A stretch of 32,189 nucleotides of DNA from Geobacillus icigianus (GTDB lineage: Bacteria > Bacillota > Bacilli > Bacillales > Anoxybacillaceae): the NCBI RefSeq assembly GCF_000750005.1, contig NZ_JPYA01000004.1, forward strand, positions 1 to 32,189, read 5' to 3'. The notes under the pieces were generated by a model. The model saw only the letters and a program-made list of their open reading frames with translations. It was not told the origin of the DNA and did no database searches. Positions 1 through 7,121 of the stretch are shown here, one piece after another (the first letter of the stretch is position 1; each line of letters opens with the position of its first letter). Position numbers and translations under genes: made by a program.

Positions 1-1
1 G

Positions 2-1012
2 GCGGTCGATTACCGGCTCGTTCATTCGCTGTTGTTTTCTGATGAACCGACGAGCCGTGACGAGTATTTCCACGCCCGTTTGCCGCTTTGGCGCGTCATC
101 CGCTTGACGTTCAAAAACTACGTGCTCGGGCACACGCATGTGATGACCGTGCATGGGCTCGTCATCTTGCCGGTGACGTTGATCGCCTTGTATTTCGTTT
201 GGAAACGGAAGCGTTGGCGGCAGGAAACGCCGTTTGTCGTGCTGCACGTGCTGAACGTTGCCTTGTCTACGTGGTACGCGTTTTGGTTTTACAAAGGATG
301 GCTGCCGCTCACCGAACGATTTGATTTGCTCGATAAGTTCAATTTTGCCCGCTATCATTTCTTGCGCCCGATGGTCATTTATGTCTTGTTTGCGATGGCG
401 CTGAAAATCGTTTGGCAGGAAGGACGAAAGTGGCGGGCGGTCGCTGCGGCGGCCATCGGTTTGCAGCTGGTGGTGCTCATCTCGTACAACGAGCAAATCG
501 TCTACCGAAATCAACCGTCGTTCCGCGAATTTTACGCCGAAAAGCAGTTTGCGGCCATCCGCGAGTATATCGGCCGCCCTGTGCATACATACCGCGTCGC
601 CAGCATTGGCATCCATCCGGCGATCGCGCAATACAATGGCTTTTACACACTTGATACGTACAACAATTTCTATCCGTTGGAATATAAATACCGCTTCCGC
701 CGCATCATTGCCAAAGAACTCGAAAAAAACAAAAAACTGCGCGAGTATTTCGATGAGTGGGGCGGGCGCTGCTACGTGTTCGTCGATGAGCTCGGCAAGC
801 GCTATATGTTTATGAAAAACTCGAAACGGACGATCCGCCATCTTGAATTGAACACGGAGGCGTTTTACGAGATGGGCGGGCGCTACATTTTTTCGGCGCT
901 GCCGATGGAAAACGCAGCGGAAAACGCCCTTCGGCTTGAACGGGTGTTCCGCTCTGATGAATCGGCTTGGACGATCTACTTATACAAAGTGGTGCGGGAA
1001 GGAGGAAGATGA
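2..1012 (+). CDS. Integral membrane protein, C-terminal part (YkoS/DUF6044-like)
   Basis: The reading frame is open from the left edge, so the 5' end lies outside the window. The visible ~336 residues begin with an extracytoplasmic-looking stretch, followed by about four hydrophobic segments (for example HGLVILPVTLIALYFVW and RPMVIYVLFAMALKIVW). A hydrophilic C-terminal domain of roughly 170 residues follows, rich in Tyr, Phe and Arg. The next gene, a polyprenol-phosphate-type glycosyltransferase, starts one base after this stop codon, so the two are almost certainly co-transcribed. The pair resembles B. subtilis ykoS-ykoT. The protein may be a GT-C-like enzyme or a flippase partner that uses the lipid-linked sugar made by the neighbour, but this is inference. 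The family assignment is from memory of the pairing and is moderate; the partial membrane protein call is firm. Confidence 0.7.
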   Translation, partial: AVDYRLVHSLLFSDEPTSRDEYFHARLPLWRVIRLTFKNYVLGHTHVMTVHGLVILPVTLIALYFVWKRKRWRQETPFVVLHVLNVALSTWYAFWFYKGWLPLTERFDLLDKFNFARYHFLRPMVIYVLFAMALKIVWQEGRKWRAVAAAAIGLQLVVLISYNEQIVYRNQPSFREFYAEKQFAAIREYIGRPVHTYRVASIGIHPAIAQYNGFYTLDTYNNFYPLEYKYRFRRIIAKELEKNKKLREYFDEWGGRCYVFVDELGKRYMFMKNSKRTIRHLELNTEAFYEMGGRYIFSALPMENAAENALRLERVFRSDESAWTIYLYKVVREGGR

Positions 1013-1013
1013 C

Positions 1014-2042
1014 ATGTCTGACCCGATCTTGGCTATTGTCGTGCCGTGCTACAATGAGGAGGAAGTGCTGCCGGAGACGATCGGCCGCTTGCGGGCGTTG
1101 CGCGAAGAGCTGATCGAAGAGCGGCTCATTTCGCCAAAAAGTGCGCTCCTGTTCGTCGATGACGGCAGCCGCGACAGCACGTGGAAGCTCATTTACAAGG
1201 CGAGCTTGCGCTATCCGGAAGTGAAGGGACTGAAACTAGCGCGCAACGCCGGTCACCAAAACGCGCTGTTGGCCGGACTGTTTGCGGCGAAAGCGCACGC
1301 CGATTGCCTCGTTTCGATCGACGCTGACTTGCAAGACGATGTGTCGGCCATTCGCGAGTTTGTACAAAAGTTTCGCGAAGGCTATGATATCGTTTACGGC
1401 GTACGTCGGCGCCGCGACACGGACACGGGGTTTAAACGCCATACCGCCCAAGGATTTTATCGGTTAATGAAGATGTTTGGCGTCGACCTCGTTTACAATC
1501 ATGCCGACTACCGCCTCATGAGCCGCCGGGCGGTTGACGCGCTGGAACAGTTTGGGGAAGTGAACTTGTTTTTGCGCGGCATCGTCCCGCTTCTTGGCTT
1601 CCGGTCAACGGCCGTTTATTACGATCGGAAGGAGCGGCTGGCTGGGCAAACGAAATATCCATTGAAAAAGATGATTTCGTTTGCTCTTGATGGAGTGACC
1701 TCGTTTAGCGTCACCCCGATTCGCTTTATTTCGCTCATCGGGTTGTTCTCTTTTGTCATCAGCCTCGCCTTTGGAGCCTACTTCCTTTTTCTTAAATGGG
1801 CCGGGCATACGGCGACAGGGTGGACATCGCTCATTACCTCCATTTGGCTGTTAGGCGGCTTGCAGCTGATGGCGCTCGGGTTGATCGGTGAATATATTGG
1901 GAAAATGTATAAAGAAACAAAACGGCGGCCGCGCTATATCGTTGATCTCGATCTGTGGAACTGGCCGCTGCCGCAGCGGCTATCATCGGCGGCCGATGAG
2001 CTCGAAGCGTTGAAACCGGCGGGAGGGCCGTTGAAGAAGTAG
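1014..2042 (+). CDS. Family 2 glycosyltransferase, YkoT/DPM1-like
   Basis: This 342-residue protein is a GT-A glycosyltransferase with a membrane anchor. It opens with the nucleotide-sugar fold (AIVVPCYNEEEVLPETI), has VDDGSRDS near residues 48-55 and the metal-binding DAD of SIDADLQDD near 103-105. Two hydrophobic segments near residues 235-295 (FISLIGLFSFVISLAFGAY and SLITSIWLLGGLQLMALG) place it in the membrane. This architecture is typical of enzymes that load a sugar onto undecaprenyl or dolichyl phosphate. The ATG at 1014 was chosen because GGAGGAAG lies just upstream and homology begins at once; longer starts would run into the previous gene. It follows the membrane protein gene by one base, so they probably form an operon. 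The exact sugar and acceptor cannot be told from sequence. Confidence 0.85.
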   Translation: MSDPILAIVVPCYNEEEVLPETIGRLRALREELIEERLISPKSALLFVDDGSRDSTWKLIYKASLRYPEVKGLKLARNAGHQNALLAGLFAAKAHADCLVSIDADLQDDVSAIREFVQKFREGYDIVYGVRRRRDTDTGFKRHTAQGFYRLMKMFGVDLVYNHADYRLMSRRAVDALEQFGEVNLFLRGIVPLLGFRSTAVYYDRKERLAGQTKYPLKKMISFALDGVTSFSVTPIRFISLIGLFSFVISLAFGAYFLFLKWAGHTATGWTSLITSIWLLGGLQLMALGLIGEYIGKMYKETKRRPRYIVDLDLWNWPLPQRLSSAADELEALKPAGGPLKK

Positions 2043-2081
2043 TAAATCAGGCGGTGTTGACAGCCACCTTTTTTTCTTTTC

Positions 2082-2110
2082 TTGCAATTGAAAAAAAGAA
2101 AGAGTAGACT
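2082..2110 (+). promoter_or_regulatory. Possible promoter of thiM
   Basis: TTGCAA at 2082-2087 and TAGACT at 2105-2110 are separated by 17 bases. Each box matches the sigma-A consensus at four of six positions, so this is a weak candidate. The leader that follows (about 2115-2220) shows no TPP riboswitch core. Confidence 0.3.
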
Positions 2111-2223
2111 GATGGATGGGACGAATGGCTGGCTTCGTTAGCAGGAAGATTGTTGTGATGTTGGCGCTGCTAAGCCGGAGACAGCGGTAAAGAGGTCGAG
2201 TGAAAAGGGGGATGGATTCGGGA

Positions 2224-3033
2224 ATGAGCCATCGGTATGAAGGGGCGGAGCTGCTCGAGCGCGTGCGAAAAGCGAATCCGCTCGTCCACAATATCACGAA
2301 TGTCGTCGTGACGAACTTTACGGCGAACGGACTCTTAGCGCTCGGCGCTTCGCCGGTGATGGCGTATGCGAAAGAGGAAGTGGCCGAGATGGCGAAGCTC
2401 GCCGGGGCGCTCGTGTTGAATATCGGAACGTTGAACGCGGCCGAAGTCGAGGCGATGCTTATGGCTGGCCGGGCGGCCAACGAGGCTGGTGTGCCCGTCA
2501 TTTTCGATCCGGTCGGTGTCGGAGCGACCGGCTACCGAACGGAGACGGCGCGCTGTATCGCCGAACAGATCAAACTCGCGGTTGTACGCGGCAATGCGGC
2601 GGAGATCGCCAATATGATCGGTGAACGATGGATGATTAAAGGGGTTGATGCCGGCCAAGGAAACGGAGATGTGGTTGCTTTGGCCAAACGGGCGGCCGTC
2701 GAGCTTGGCACCGTCGTGGCGATTACGGGAAAAGAAGATGTCGTCACCGATGGGCAAGCCGTCTATGTGGTCGGCAATGGGCACCCGCTGCTGACGAAAG
2801 TGACAGGCACCGGCTGTTTGGCGACGTCGGTCATCGGAGCGTTTGCGGCCGTTGAGCGCGATGCGGTCAAGGCGGCGGTGGCGGCGCTTACGTATTATGG
2901 CGTTGCGGCGGAACGGGCGGCTGCGGAGGCGGGAGAGCGCGGCCCGGGCAGCTTCCAAGCAGCGTTTTTGGATGCGCTCGCGCATACGACAGCCGATGAT
3001 GTGAAGCGTACCGGCCGGGTCGAACAACGGTAA
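2224..3033 (+). CDS. thiM: Hydroxyethylthiazole kinase
   Basis: ThiM phosphorylates 4-methyl-5-(2-hydroxyethyl)thiazole with ATP, salvaging the thiazole half of thiamine. The protein follows the B. subtilis enzyme closely: [20 protein letters not shown] near the N terminus, [51 protein letters not shown], and the catalytic anion hole/Cys segment [17 protein letters not shown]. The start is uncertain. GTG at 2200 has AGAGG four bases upstream; ATG at 2212 follows a G-run with no spacing; ATG at 2224 gives the family's usual N-terminal length (269 residues) and is used here. It is first in a thiM-thiD-thiE cluster: thiD begins 21 bases downstream and thiE 5 bases after thiD. The set is dedicated to salvage rather than de novo synthesis. 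Confidence 0.95.
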   Translation: MSHRYEGAELLERVRKANPLVHNITNVVVTNFTANGLLALGASPVMAYAKEEVAEMAKLAGALVLNIGTLNAAEVEAMLMAGRAANEAGVPVIFDPVGVGATGYRTETARCIAEQIKLAVVRGNAAEIANMIGERWMIKGVDAGQGNGDVVALAKRAAVELGTVVAITGKEDVVTDGQAVYVVGNGHPLLTKVTGTGCLATSVIGAFAAVERDAVKAAVAALTYYGVAAERAAAEAGERGPGSFQAAFLDALAHTTADDVKRTGRVEQR

Positions 3034-3054
3034 GGGAAAAGGAGAGGAAGAACG

Positions 3055-3858
3055 ATGACCGTCTATAAAGCGTTGACGATTGCTGGGTCGGACAGCGGTG
3101 GTGGCGCCGGCATTCAGGCCGACTTGAAAACGTTCCAAGAGCTCGGTGTCTTCGGCATGTCGGCGATTACGGCGGTGACCGCGCAAAATACGCTCGGCGT
3201 TCAAGGAGTTTATCCGCTCTCGGCGGAAGCCGTTGCCGCCCAAATCGAATCGGTGGCGACGGATTTAGGGGCAGATGCGGTCAAAACGGGTATGCTCTTT
3301 AGCGCTGAGATCATCCGCACCGTTGCCGAACAAGTGAAAAAGCATCAATGGGAGCGGGTGGTCGTCGACCCGGTGATGATCGCCAAAGGCGGTGCGCCGC
3401 TGTTGCAGGAAGAGGCGGTGGCGGCGCTGAAAGAGGCGCTGTTGCCGTTGGCGCTTGTCATTACGCCGAACATTCCGGAAGCGGAAGCGCTAACGGGTGT
3501 TGCGATCCGGACGATGGATGACCGTCGCGAAGCCGCGCGCCTTCTCCACCGCATGGGCGCCCGCTATGTCGTCGTGAAAGGCGGCCATGACGATGAGGGC
3601 GAGGAGACGGTTGACCTTTTGTATAACGGCAGCGAATTTTCGTATTTTAAAAGTAAGCGGATTGATACGCGTCATACGCACGGAACCGGCTGCACGTTCG
3701 CCGCAGCGGTGGCGGCTGAGCTGGCAAAAGGAAGACACCCGGTCGATGCCGTCGGGACGGCGAAAGCGTTTGTGCAATCAGCGATCGCCCATCCGCTCGG
3801 CATCGGCCATGGACACGGGCCGACGAATCATTGGGCTTACCGGCAATACGGGGAGTGA
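3055..3858 (+). CDS. thiD: Hydroxymethylpyrimidine/phosphomethylpyrimidine kinase
   Basis: ThiD phosphorylates the pyrimidine moiety (HMP) twice to give HMP-pyrophosphate for thiamine phosphate synthase. The 267-residue protein is a ribokinase-fold kinase with the family signature [17 protein letters not shown] near residue 10, then [37 protein letters not shown] and VVKGGH. The C-terminal anion-hole motif is [17 protein letters not shown]. Its length and motif order are normal for the family. The ATG at 3055 follows GGAGAGGAAG at good spacing and lies 21 bases after thiM. The next gene, thiE, begins five bases after this stop codon, and GGGAGTGAGG at the end of thiD serves as the thiE ribosome binding site. 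A bifunctional HMP/HMP-P kinase is the best call; B. subtilis also has a paralogous pyridoxal kinase of this fold, but the thiamine context favours ThiD. Confidence 0.95.
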   Translation: MTVYKALTIAGSDSGGGAGIQADLKTFQELGVFGMSAITAVTAQNTLGVQGVYPLSAEAVAAQIESVATDLGADAVKTGMLFSAEIIRTVAEQVKKHQWERVVVDPVMIAKGGAPLLQEEAVAALKEALLPLALVITPNIPEAEALTGVAIRTMDDRREAARLLHRMGARYVVVKGGHDDEGEETVDLLYNGSEFSYFKSKRIDTRHTHGTGCTFAAAVAAELAKGRHPVDAVGTAKAFVQSAIAHPLGIGHGHGPTNHWAYRQYGE

Positions 3859-3863
3859 GGTCG

Positions 3864-4529
3864 ATGGCGCGCATCGCGAGGGAGGAGATGAAAAAGCGGC
3901 TGGCCGTTTACTTCATTATGGGAAGCCAAAACAGCGAGCGGCCGGCTGTCGACGTGTTGAAAGAAGCGCTTGACGGCGGCGTGACGCTGTTTCAATTTCG
4001 CGAAAAGGGAGCGGGAGCTTTACAGGGGGCAGAAAAGGAAGCGCTGGCTCGGCAGCTGCAGCGGCTTTGCCGCGCGCATGGCGTGCCGCTGATCGTCAAC
4101 GATGATGTCGAGCTGGCCATCGCCATTGATGCCGACGGCGTTCATGTCGGCCAAGACGATGAAGACGCCCGGCGCGTGCGGGAGAAGATCGGCGACAAAA
4201 TTCTTGGCGTTTCCGCTCATAATGTCGAGGAGGCGAGAGCGGCCATTGAGGCGGGCGCCGACTACATCGGCGTCGGTCCGATTTATCCGACCCGCTCGAA
4301 AGAAGATGCGAACGAGGCGCAAGGACCGGAGATTCTCCGATCCTTGCGCGAACAAGGAATCGCGATTCCGATTGTCGCCATCGGCGGCATCACGGTTGAC
4401 AATGCGCAAGCGGTCATTGAAGCCGGAGCGGACGGTGTGTCCGTCATTAGCGCCATCGCTTCCGCTTCGGAGCCAAAAGCGGTGGCGGCCGCGCTGGCCG
4501 CGGCGGTGCAAGCCGCCCGCTCGCGCTAA
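3864..4529 (+). CDS. thiE: Thiamine phosphate synthase
   Basis: ThiE joins HMP-pyrophosphate and thiazole phosphate to make thiamine phosphate. The 221-residue TIM-barrel protein shows [29 protein letters not shown] (pyrophosphate and metal site), [35 protein letters not shown] (the Thr/Ser loop that binds HMP), [11 protein letters not shown] and [12 protein letters not shown]. The ATG at 3864 was chosen because the N terminus [20 protein letters not shown] lines up with the B. subtilis start and GGGAGTGAGG lies just upstream; an ATG at 3888 would remove conserved residues. It is last in the thiMDE operon and is followed by two tandem hairpin terminators. Together with thiM and thiD it covers the salvage branch completely, except for the final kinase ThiL/ThiN, which is not in the window. 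Confidence 0.95.
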   Translation: MARIAREEMKKRLAVYFIMGSQNSERPAVDVLKEALDGGVTLFQFREKGAGALQGAEKEALARQLQRLCRAHGVPLIVNDDVELAIAIDADGVHVGQDDEDARRVREKIGDKILGVSAHNVEEARAAIEAGADYIGVGPIYPTRSKEDANEAQGPEILRSLREQGIAIPIVAIGGITVDNAQAVIEAGADGVSVISAIASASEPKAVAAALAAAVQAARSR

Positions 4530-4619
4530 ACCGGCGGCGAGACTGTTACAAGCGAGGGCGAGCTGAAAAATCGTCCGCCTTCACGAGCGACTCGTTCGAA
4601 GGAGTCAGCACGTATAGAT

Positions 4620-4663
4620 GGCATGGAAAAAAGAGCGTCTCGATCCGTTGGGGGCGCTTTCAG
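4620..4663 (+). terminator. First of two tandem terminator hairpins after thiE
   Basis: AGCGTCTC (4634-4641) can pair with GGGGCGCT (4651-4658) using two G-U pairs, with the loop GATCCGTTG, and is followed by TTTC. The unit begins GGCATGGAAAA like the next hairpin and shares its loop core CGATC-GTTG, so the two look like a diverged duplication. Confidence 0.5.
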
Positions 4664-4689
4664 TTCCTCGACCAACATGTTCGCCAAGA

Positions 4690-4736
4690 AGGCATGGAAA
4701 AGGGTGTCCCGATCTGTTGCGGGACACCCTTTTTGC
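4690..4736. terminator. Bidirectional intrinsic terminator between thiE and the acyltransferase gene
   Basis: AGGGTGTCCC (4701-4710) and GGGACACCCT (4721-4730) form a perfect 10-bp stem followed by a T tract. AAAA on the other side gives a T tract on the minus strand. It sits between the end of thiE and the stop of the convergent gene at 4740, so it can serve both. Confidence 0.9.
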
Positions 4737-4739
4737 ACG

Positions 4740-5735
4740 CTATGACGCGGTCTGCCGCCACTTCGGCAGCCGCCATTCCAACAGCGGCCGCACGAGCCGG
4801 ATGACCGGCTGGCTGCCGAGGATGAGCATCACGGCGATCGACAAGCCGAGCAGTAGCGGATAGCCGTGCACATCCATAATAAAATCCGGGAACGGCGTTT
4901 CGTGCAAATATTTTAAAATAAACCCGTGCAAGATATAGATGTAAAACGTGCGCGCCCCGAGCACGGAAAAGGAGAAGCGCCGGCTCGGGATGAGCGCCAG
5001 AAAGCTGAACATCATTACCAAGCTGGCCGCATAAATGACGAGGCGGTTCATGATGCCCGTCGGTTCGGAAACGCCGAGCGTATCGTACGATTTCGAACCA
5101 TACAGCCAATCTTGCGGGAGGTCCGGAAAGCCGAAGTGAATCAGAAGGAACATTCCGACCAGCACCGCAAGGGAGACGAGACGCACAGGAACAGCGAACA
5201 AGCGCTCGATCAACGACTTTTGCGTGAAAAACCCGAGCAGAAAGAACGGAAAAAACGTGAGCGTTCGCGACAAGCTTAACCATTTTTCCGCTTCCATCAT
5301 GCCGCCGGCAAGCCCAAGCAAAAGCGCGGCTGGCAGCGCCGCCCATTTTGGCAGCCGTCCGAACCAGAGCAACAAAACGTTCCAACTGAACAGGCTAAGC
5401 AAAAACCATAAGCTCCAATGCGGAGTCAATACGTCGAGTTCGAGCGACGATTGATCGTACAGGAAGAAATAGTAGATAGAGTAAAGAAACTGGAACAACA
5501 AGTACGGAAACAGCAGCTTTTTCATGATTTTCGGCAAGTAGCCTTGCTCATAGAATCGCTTAGCAAAGTAGCCGGAAATGAAGATGAATGCCGGCATATG
5601 GAAGAAGAAGATCCACGTATACAAGCTGTGCACCCATAAGACGCCGTCAATGTACGGGCGCAGAAAGTGGCCAAACACGACGAGGAGCATTAACGCGCAT
5701 TTGGCGTTGTCAAAATAGTAATCCCGCTCCTTCAT
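4740..5735 (-). CDS. Membrane acyltransferase, acyltransferase-3 family
   Basis: This 331-residue polytopic protein carries the acyltransferase-3 fold used to O-acetylate sugars and cell-surface polymers. The N terminus MKERDYYFDNAKCALMLLV is followed by VVFGHF, whose His in the first membrane segment is the family's likely catalytic residue. FFHMPAFIFISGYFAKRFY is a family hallmark. About nine further hydrophobic stretches reach close to the C terminus, which ends in a short basic tail. The ATG at 5735 was chosen because AGGAGGAG lies directly upstream at proper spacing; a longer frame to 5870 has a hydrophilic, non-conserved extension. It is monocistronic and convergent with thiMDE. The acceptor is unknown; teichoic acid, exopolysaccharide or peptidoglycan are all possible. 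Confidence 0.85.
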   Translation of the reverse strand: MKERDYYFDNAKCALMLLVVFGHFLRPYIDGVLWVHSLYTWIFFFHMPAFIFISGYFAKRFYEQGYLPKIMKKLLFPYLLFQFLYSIYYFFLYDQSSLELDVLTPHWSLWFLLSLFSWNVLLLWFGRLPKWAALPAALLLGLAGGMMEAEKWLSLSRTLTFFPFFLLGFFTQKSLIERLFAVPVRLVSLAVLVGMFLLIHFGFPDLPQDWLYGSKSYDTLGVSEPTGIMNRLVIYAASLVMMFSFLALIPSRRFSFSVLGARTFYIYILHGFILKYLHETPFPDFIMDVHGYPLLLGLSIAVMLILGSQPVIRLVRPLLEWRLPKWRQTAS

Positions 5736-5772
5736 AGTGTTTCTCCTCCTTTCTGTATTACACGAATTCGAA

Positions 5773-5822
5773 TGATCCTCTTTTTTTTGAGGGGAGTCAA
5801 CGACATGGCCACTGTCCATGAC
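5773..5822 (-). promoter_or_regulatory. Possible promoter and adjacent inverted repeat of the acyltransferase gene
   Basis: On the minus strand TTGACT lies 17 bases upstream of a weak GATCAT -10 box. Just upstream is the near-palindrome at 5802-5822 (GACATGG-N7-CCATGAC, one mismatched pair), which could be an operator. The evidence is only pattern-based. Confidence 0.35.
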
Positions 5823-5925
5823 ATGAGTTTGCCACAGAAAGGTGATGATTGGGTGAAAAACGGTCGGCATGAAACCGAGGGTATGACGCAGCTGTTACAA
5901 ATCATTAACGCCAAAGGGAAAGACG

Positions 5926-5955
5926 ATGACATGCCTGACCTTGGTATGCTATAAT
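5926..5955 (+). promoter_or_regulatory. Sigma-A promoter of tatA
   Basis: ATGACA at 5926-5931 and a perfect TATAAT at 5950-5955 are separated by 18 bases, ending 37 bases before the tatA start codon. Confidence 0.75.
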
Positions 5956-5992
5956 ATCTTGAGAAACGATGTTGGACATTGGAGTGACCAAT

Positions 5993-6163
5993 ATGAGTAT
6001 CGGCTTTGGAGAAATTGCGCTCATCGTCTTTTTCGCTTTGTTGATGTTTGGTCCGCAAAAGCTGCCGGAATTAGGTCGGGCAGCCGGGAAGACGTTGCGT
6101 GAATTTAAAAACGCAACCAAAGGCATCATCGATGACGACGAGGAGACAAAAGCGCAAAAATAA
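5993..6163 (+). CDS. tatA: Sec-independent translocase protein TatA
   Basis: This 56-residue protein forms the oligomeric pore component of the twin-arginine pathway, which exports folded proteins. It has the typical layout: a short hydrophobic N-terminal helix (IALIVFFALLMFG), the Phe-Gly hinge and Pro-rich turn FGPQKLPELGRAAG, an amphipathic helix TLREFKNATKG, and an acidic tail. It is closest in feel to B. subtilis TatAy. The ATG at 5993 follows GGAGTGA at five bases; a longer start at 5969 would add residues that the family lacks. A strong promoter lies upstream and a perfect 18-bp terminator stem begins before its stop codon, so it is a single-gene transcription unit. No tatC lies in the window, so the partner must be encoded elsewhere. 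Confidence 0.93.
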   Translation: MSIGFGEIALIVFFALLMFGPQKLPELGRAAGKTLREFKNATKGIIDDDEETKAQK

Positions 6164-6197
6164 GAGGCTAGGCCTTGACGCCTAGCCTCTTATTTTT
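6156..6197. terminator. Intrinsic terminator of tatA
   Basis: An 18-bp perfect stem (6156-6173 with 6180-6197) with loop CTTGAC. A-run and T-run flanks allow use on both strands. The tatA stop codon TAA (6161-6163) lies inside the left arm. Confidence 0.95.
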
Positions 6198-6347
6198 CGT
6201 TCGCAAGCCGCTAAACGATCCGCCGTTTCTTCGCGCCGGCGCAGCAAAAAAGAGACAAACGTGGCCGGCAAAAGCCATATACATACTACTGGGACACGTT
6301 GTTCGTTTTGGGCTGGCCGAATGGCCAATGGGGCGGAGGGATCGACC

Positions 6348-6926
6348 ATGGTGATGCGAAAACTGGCGGCAATCGTTGGGGGAAGCGTGCTGCTCGGCAT
6401 CGGGATCAACGTTTTTTTCGTTCCCCATCATTTGCTTGACGGGGGGATGATCGGCCTTGGGCTGATCGTCAAATACGTCTGGCACGTTCAAGCGGGCTTG
6501 ACGATGATCGTCTTAAGCGTTCCTCTTTATTTGGCGGCTTGGTTTTATTACCGTCCGTTTTTTTACAACAGTTTGCACGGCCTTCTTTTCTCCTCGTGGA
6601 TGATCGATGTATTGTCGGGGTTGCGCGGCATTGTGACCGTAGACCCGCTCTTAGCCGCAGTCATCGGCGGGACGTTCGTCGGTATGGGCATCGGTGTGAT
6701 GCTGCGCGAAGAGACGAGCACGGGCGGCACCGACTTGCTTGCCCAGTTTATTTCCAGATTGACGAACTGGAATGTGGGAGTCATTATCTTTGTTATTGAT
6801 GCTTGCATTATTTCGGTCGGAAGCTTGCTCATCGATGCTGTGCCATTTGTTCACTCGCTTGTCGTTGTCACCGTTGTCGGCATTGTCACGACGATATTGA
6901 CACATCAAAAAACGATGGGGAGGTAA
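6348..6926 (+). CDS. YitT family membrane protein, short form
   Basis: This 192-residue protein has five or six hydrophobic segments and the YitT (DUF161) pattern: an N-terminal GGSVLLGIGINVFFVPHHL-type segment with LLDGGMIGLGLIVKY, and a second repeat-like unit IGGTFVGMGIGVMLREE followed by TSTGGTDLLAQF. The paired GG-containing motifs are characteristic of this family, whose transported substrate is not established. Most Bacillus YitT proteins are about 280 residues with a C-terminal DUF2179 domain; this one stops after the membrane part, so it is the short form. The ATG at 6348 was chosen for GGCGGAGGG seven bases upstream; ATG 6354 is an alternative. It is a single gene with its own terminator, and its stop codon lies in the terminator loop. 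Confidence 0.8.
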   Translation: MVMRKLAAIVGGSVLLGIGINVFFVPHHLLDGGMIGLGLIVKYVWHVQAGLTMIVLSVPLYLAAWFYYRPFFYNSLHGLLFSSWMIDVLSGLRGIVTVDPLLAAVIGGTFVGMGIGVMLREETSTGGTDLLAQFISRLTNWNVGVIIFVIDACIISVGSLLIDAVPFVHSLVVVTVVGIVTTILTHQKTMGR

Positions 6927-6945
6927 CAACGCCCCATCGTTTTTT
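6907..6945. terminator. Intrinsic terminator of the YitT-like gene
   Basis: AAAAAACGATGGGG (6907-6920) pairs perfectly over 14 bp with 6932-6945, with an 11-base loop containing the stop codon (6924-6926). It is followed by G and is A/T-symmetric. Confidence 0.93.
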
Positions 6946-6988
6946 GCGCCATTCAATGGTTGGCCGCACAGCGCAGGATGGCGGTGCT

Positions 6989-7121
6989 TAGAAGGCTGGT
7001 GATTTAACGGAGCACGCTGCTTTTCAACCCCGTTTCTCAAATAGAAAAGCTCTGCCGCATCAGGATCGTCTTTCACACGCTCCCCCTTGCTCAAGACAAA
7101 CACCCGTTTTCCAGCTTCTTA
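6989..7121 (+). repeat. MITE-like interspersed repeat, copy 1
   Basis: A ~130-bp element begins TAGAAGGCTGG and ends CCAGCTTCTTA, near-inverted ends flanked by TA. It contains GTTTCTCAAATAGAAA and CGCATCAGGATCGTCTTTCAC. Copies 2 (9967-10100) and 3 (26820-26959) share this order in the same orientation. Its right edge supplies part of the stop codon of the convergent protease gene. Confidence 0.7.

Noticed and set aside
2335..3243. Long minus-strand open frame of about 300 codons opposite thiM
   Set aside because: Arg- and His-rich composition, no family features, and fully overlapped by thiM and thiD; a typical shadow frame in GC-rich DNA.
5772..5954. 60-codon frame upstream of tatA
   Set aside because: It runs through the tatA promoter, with no ribosome binding site at its start, and its product is not recognisable.
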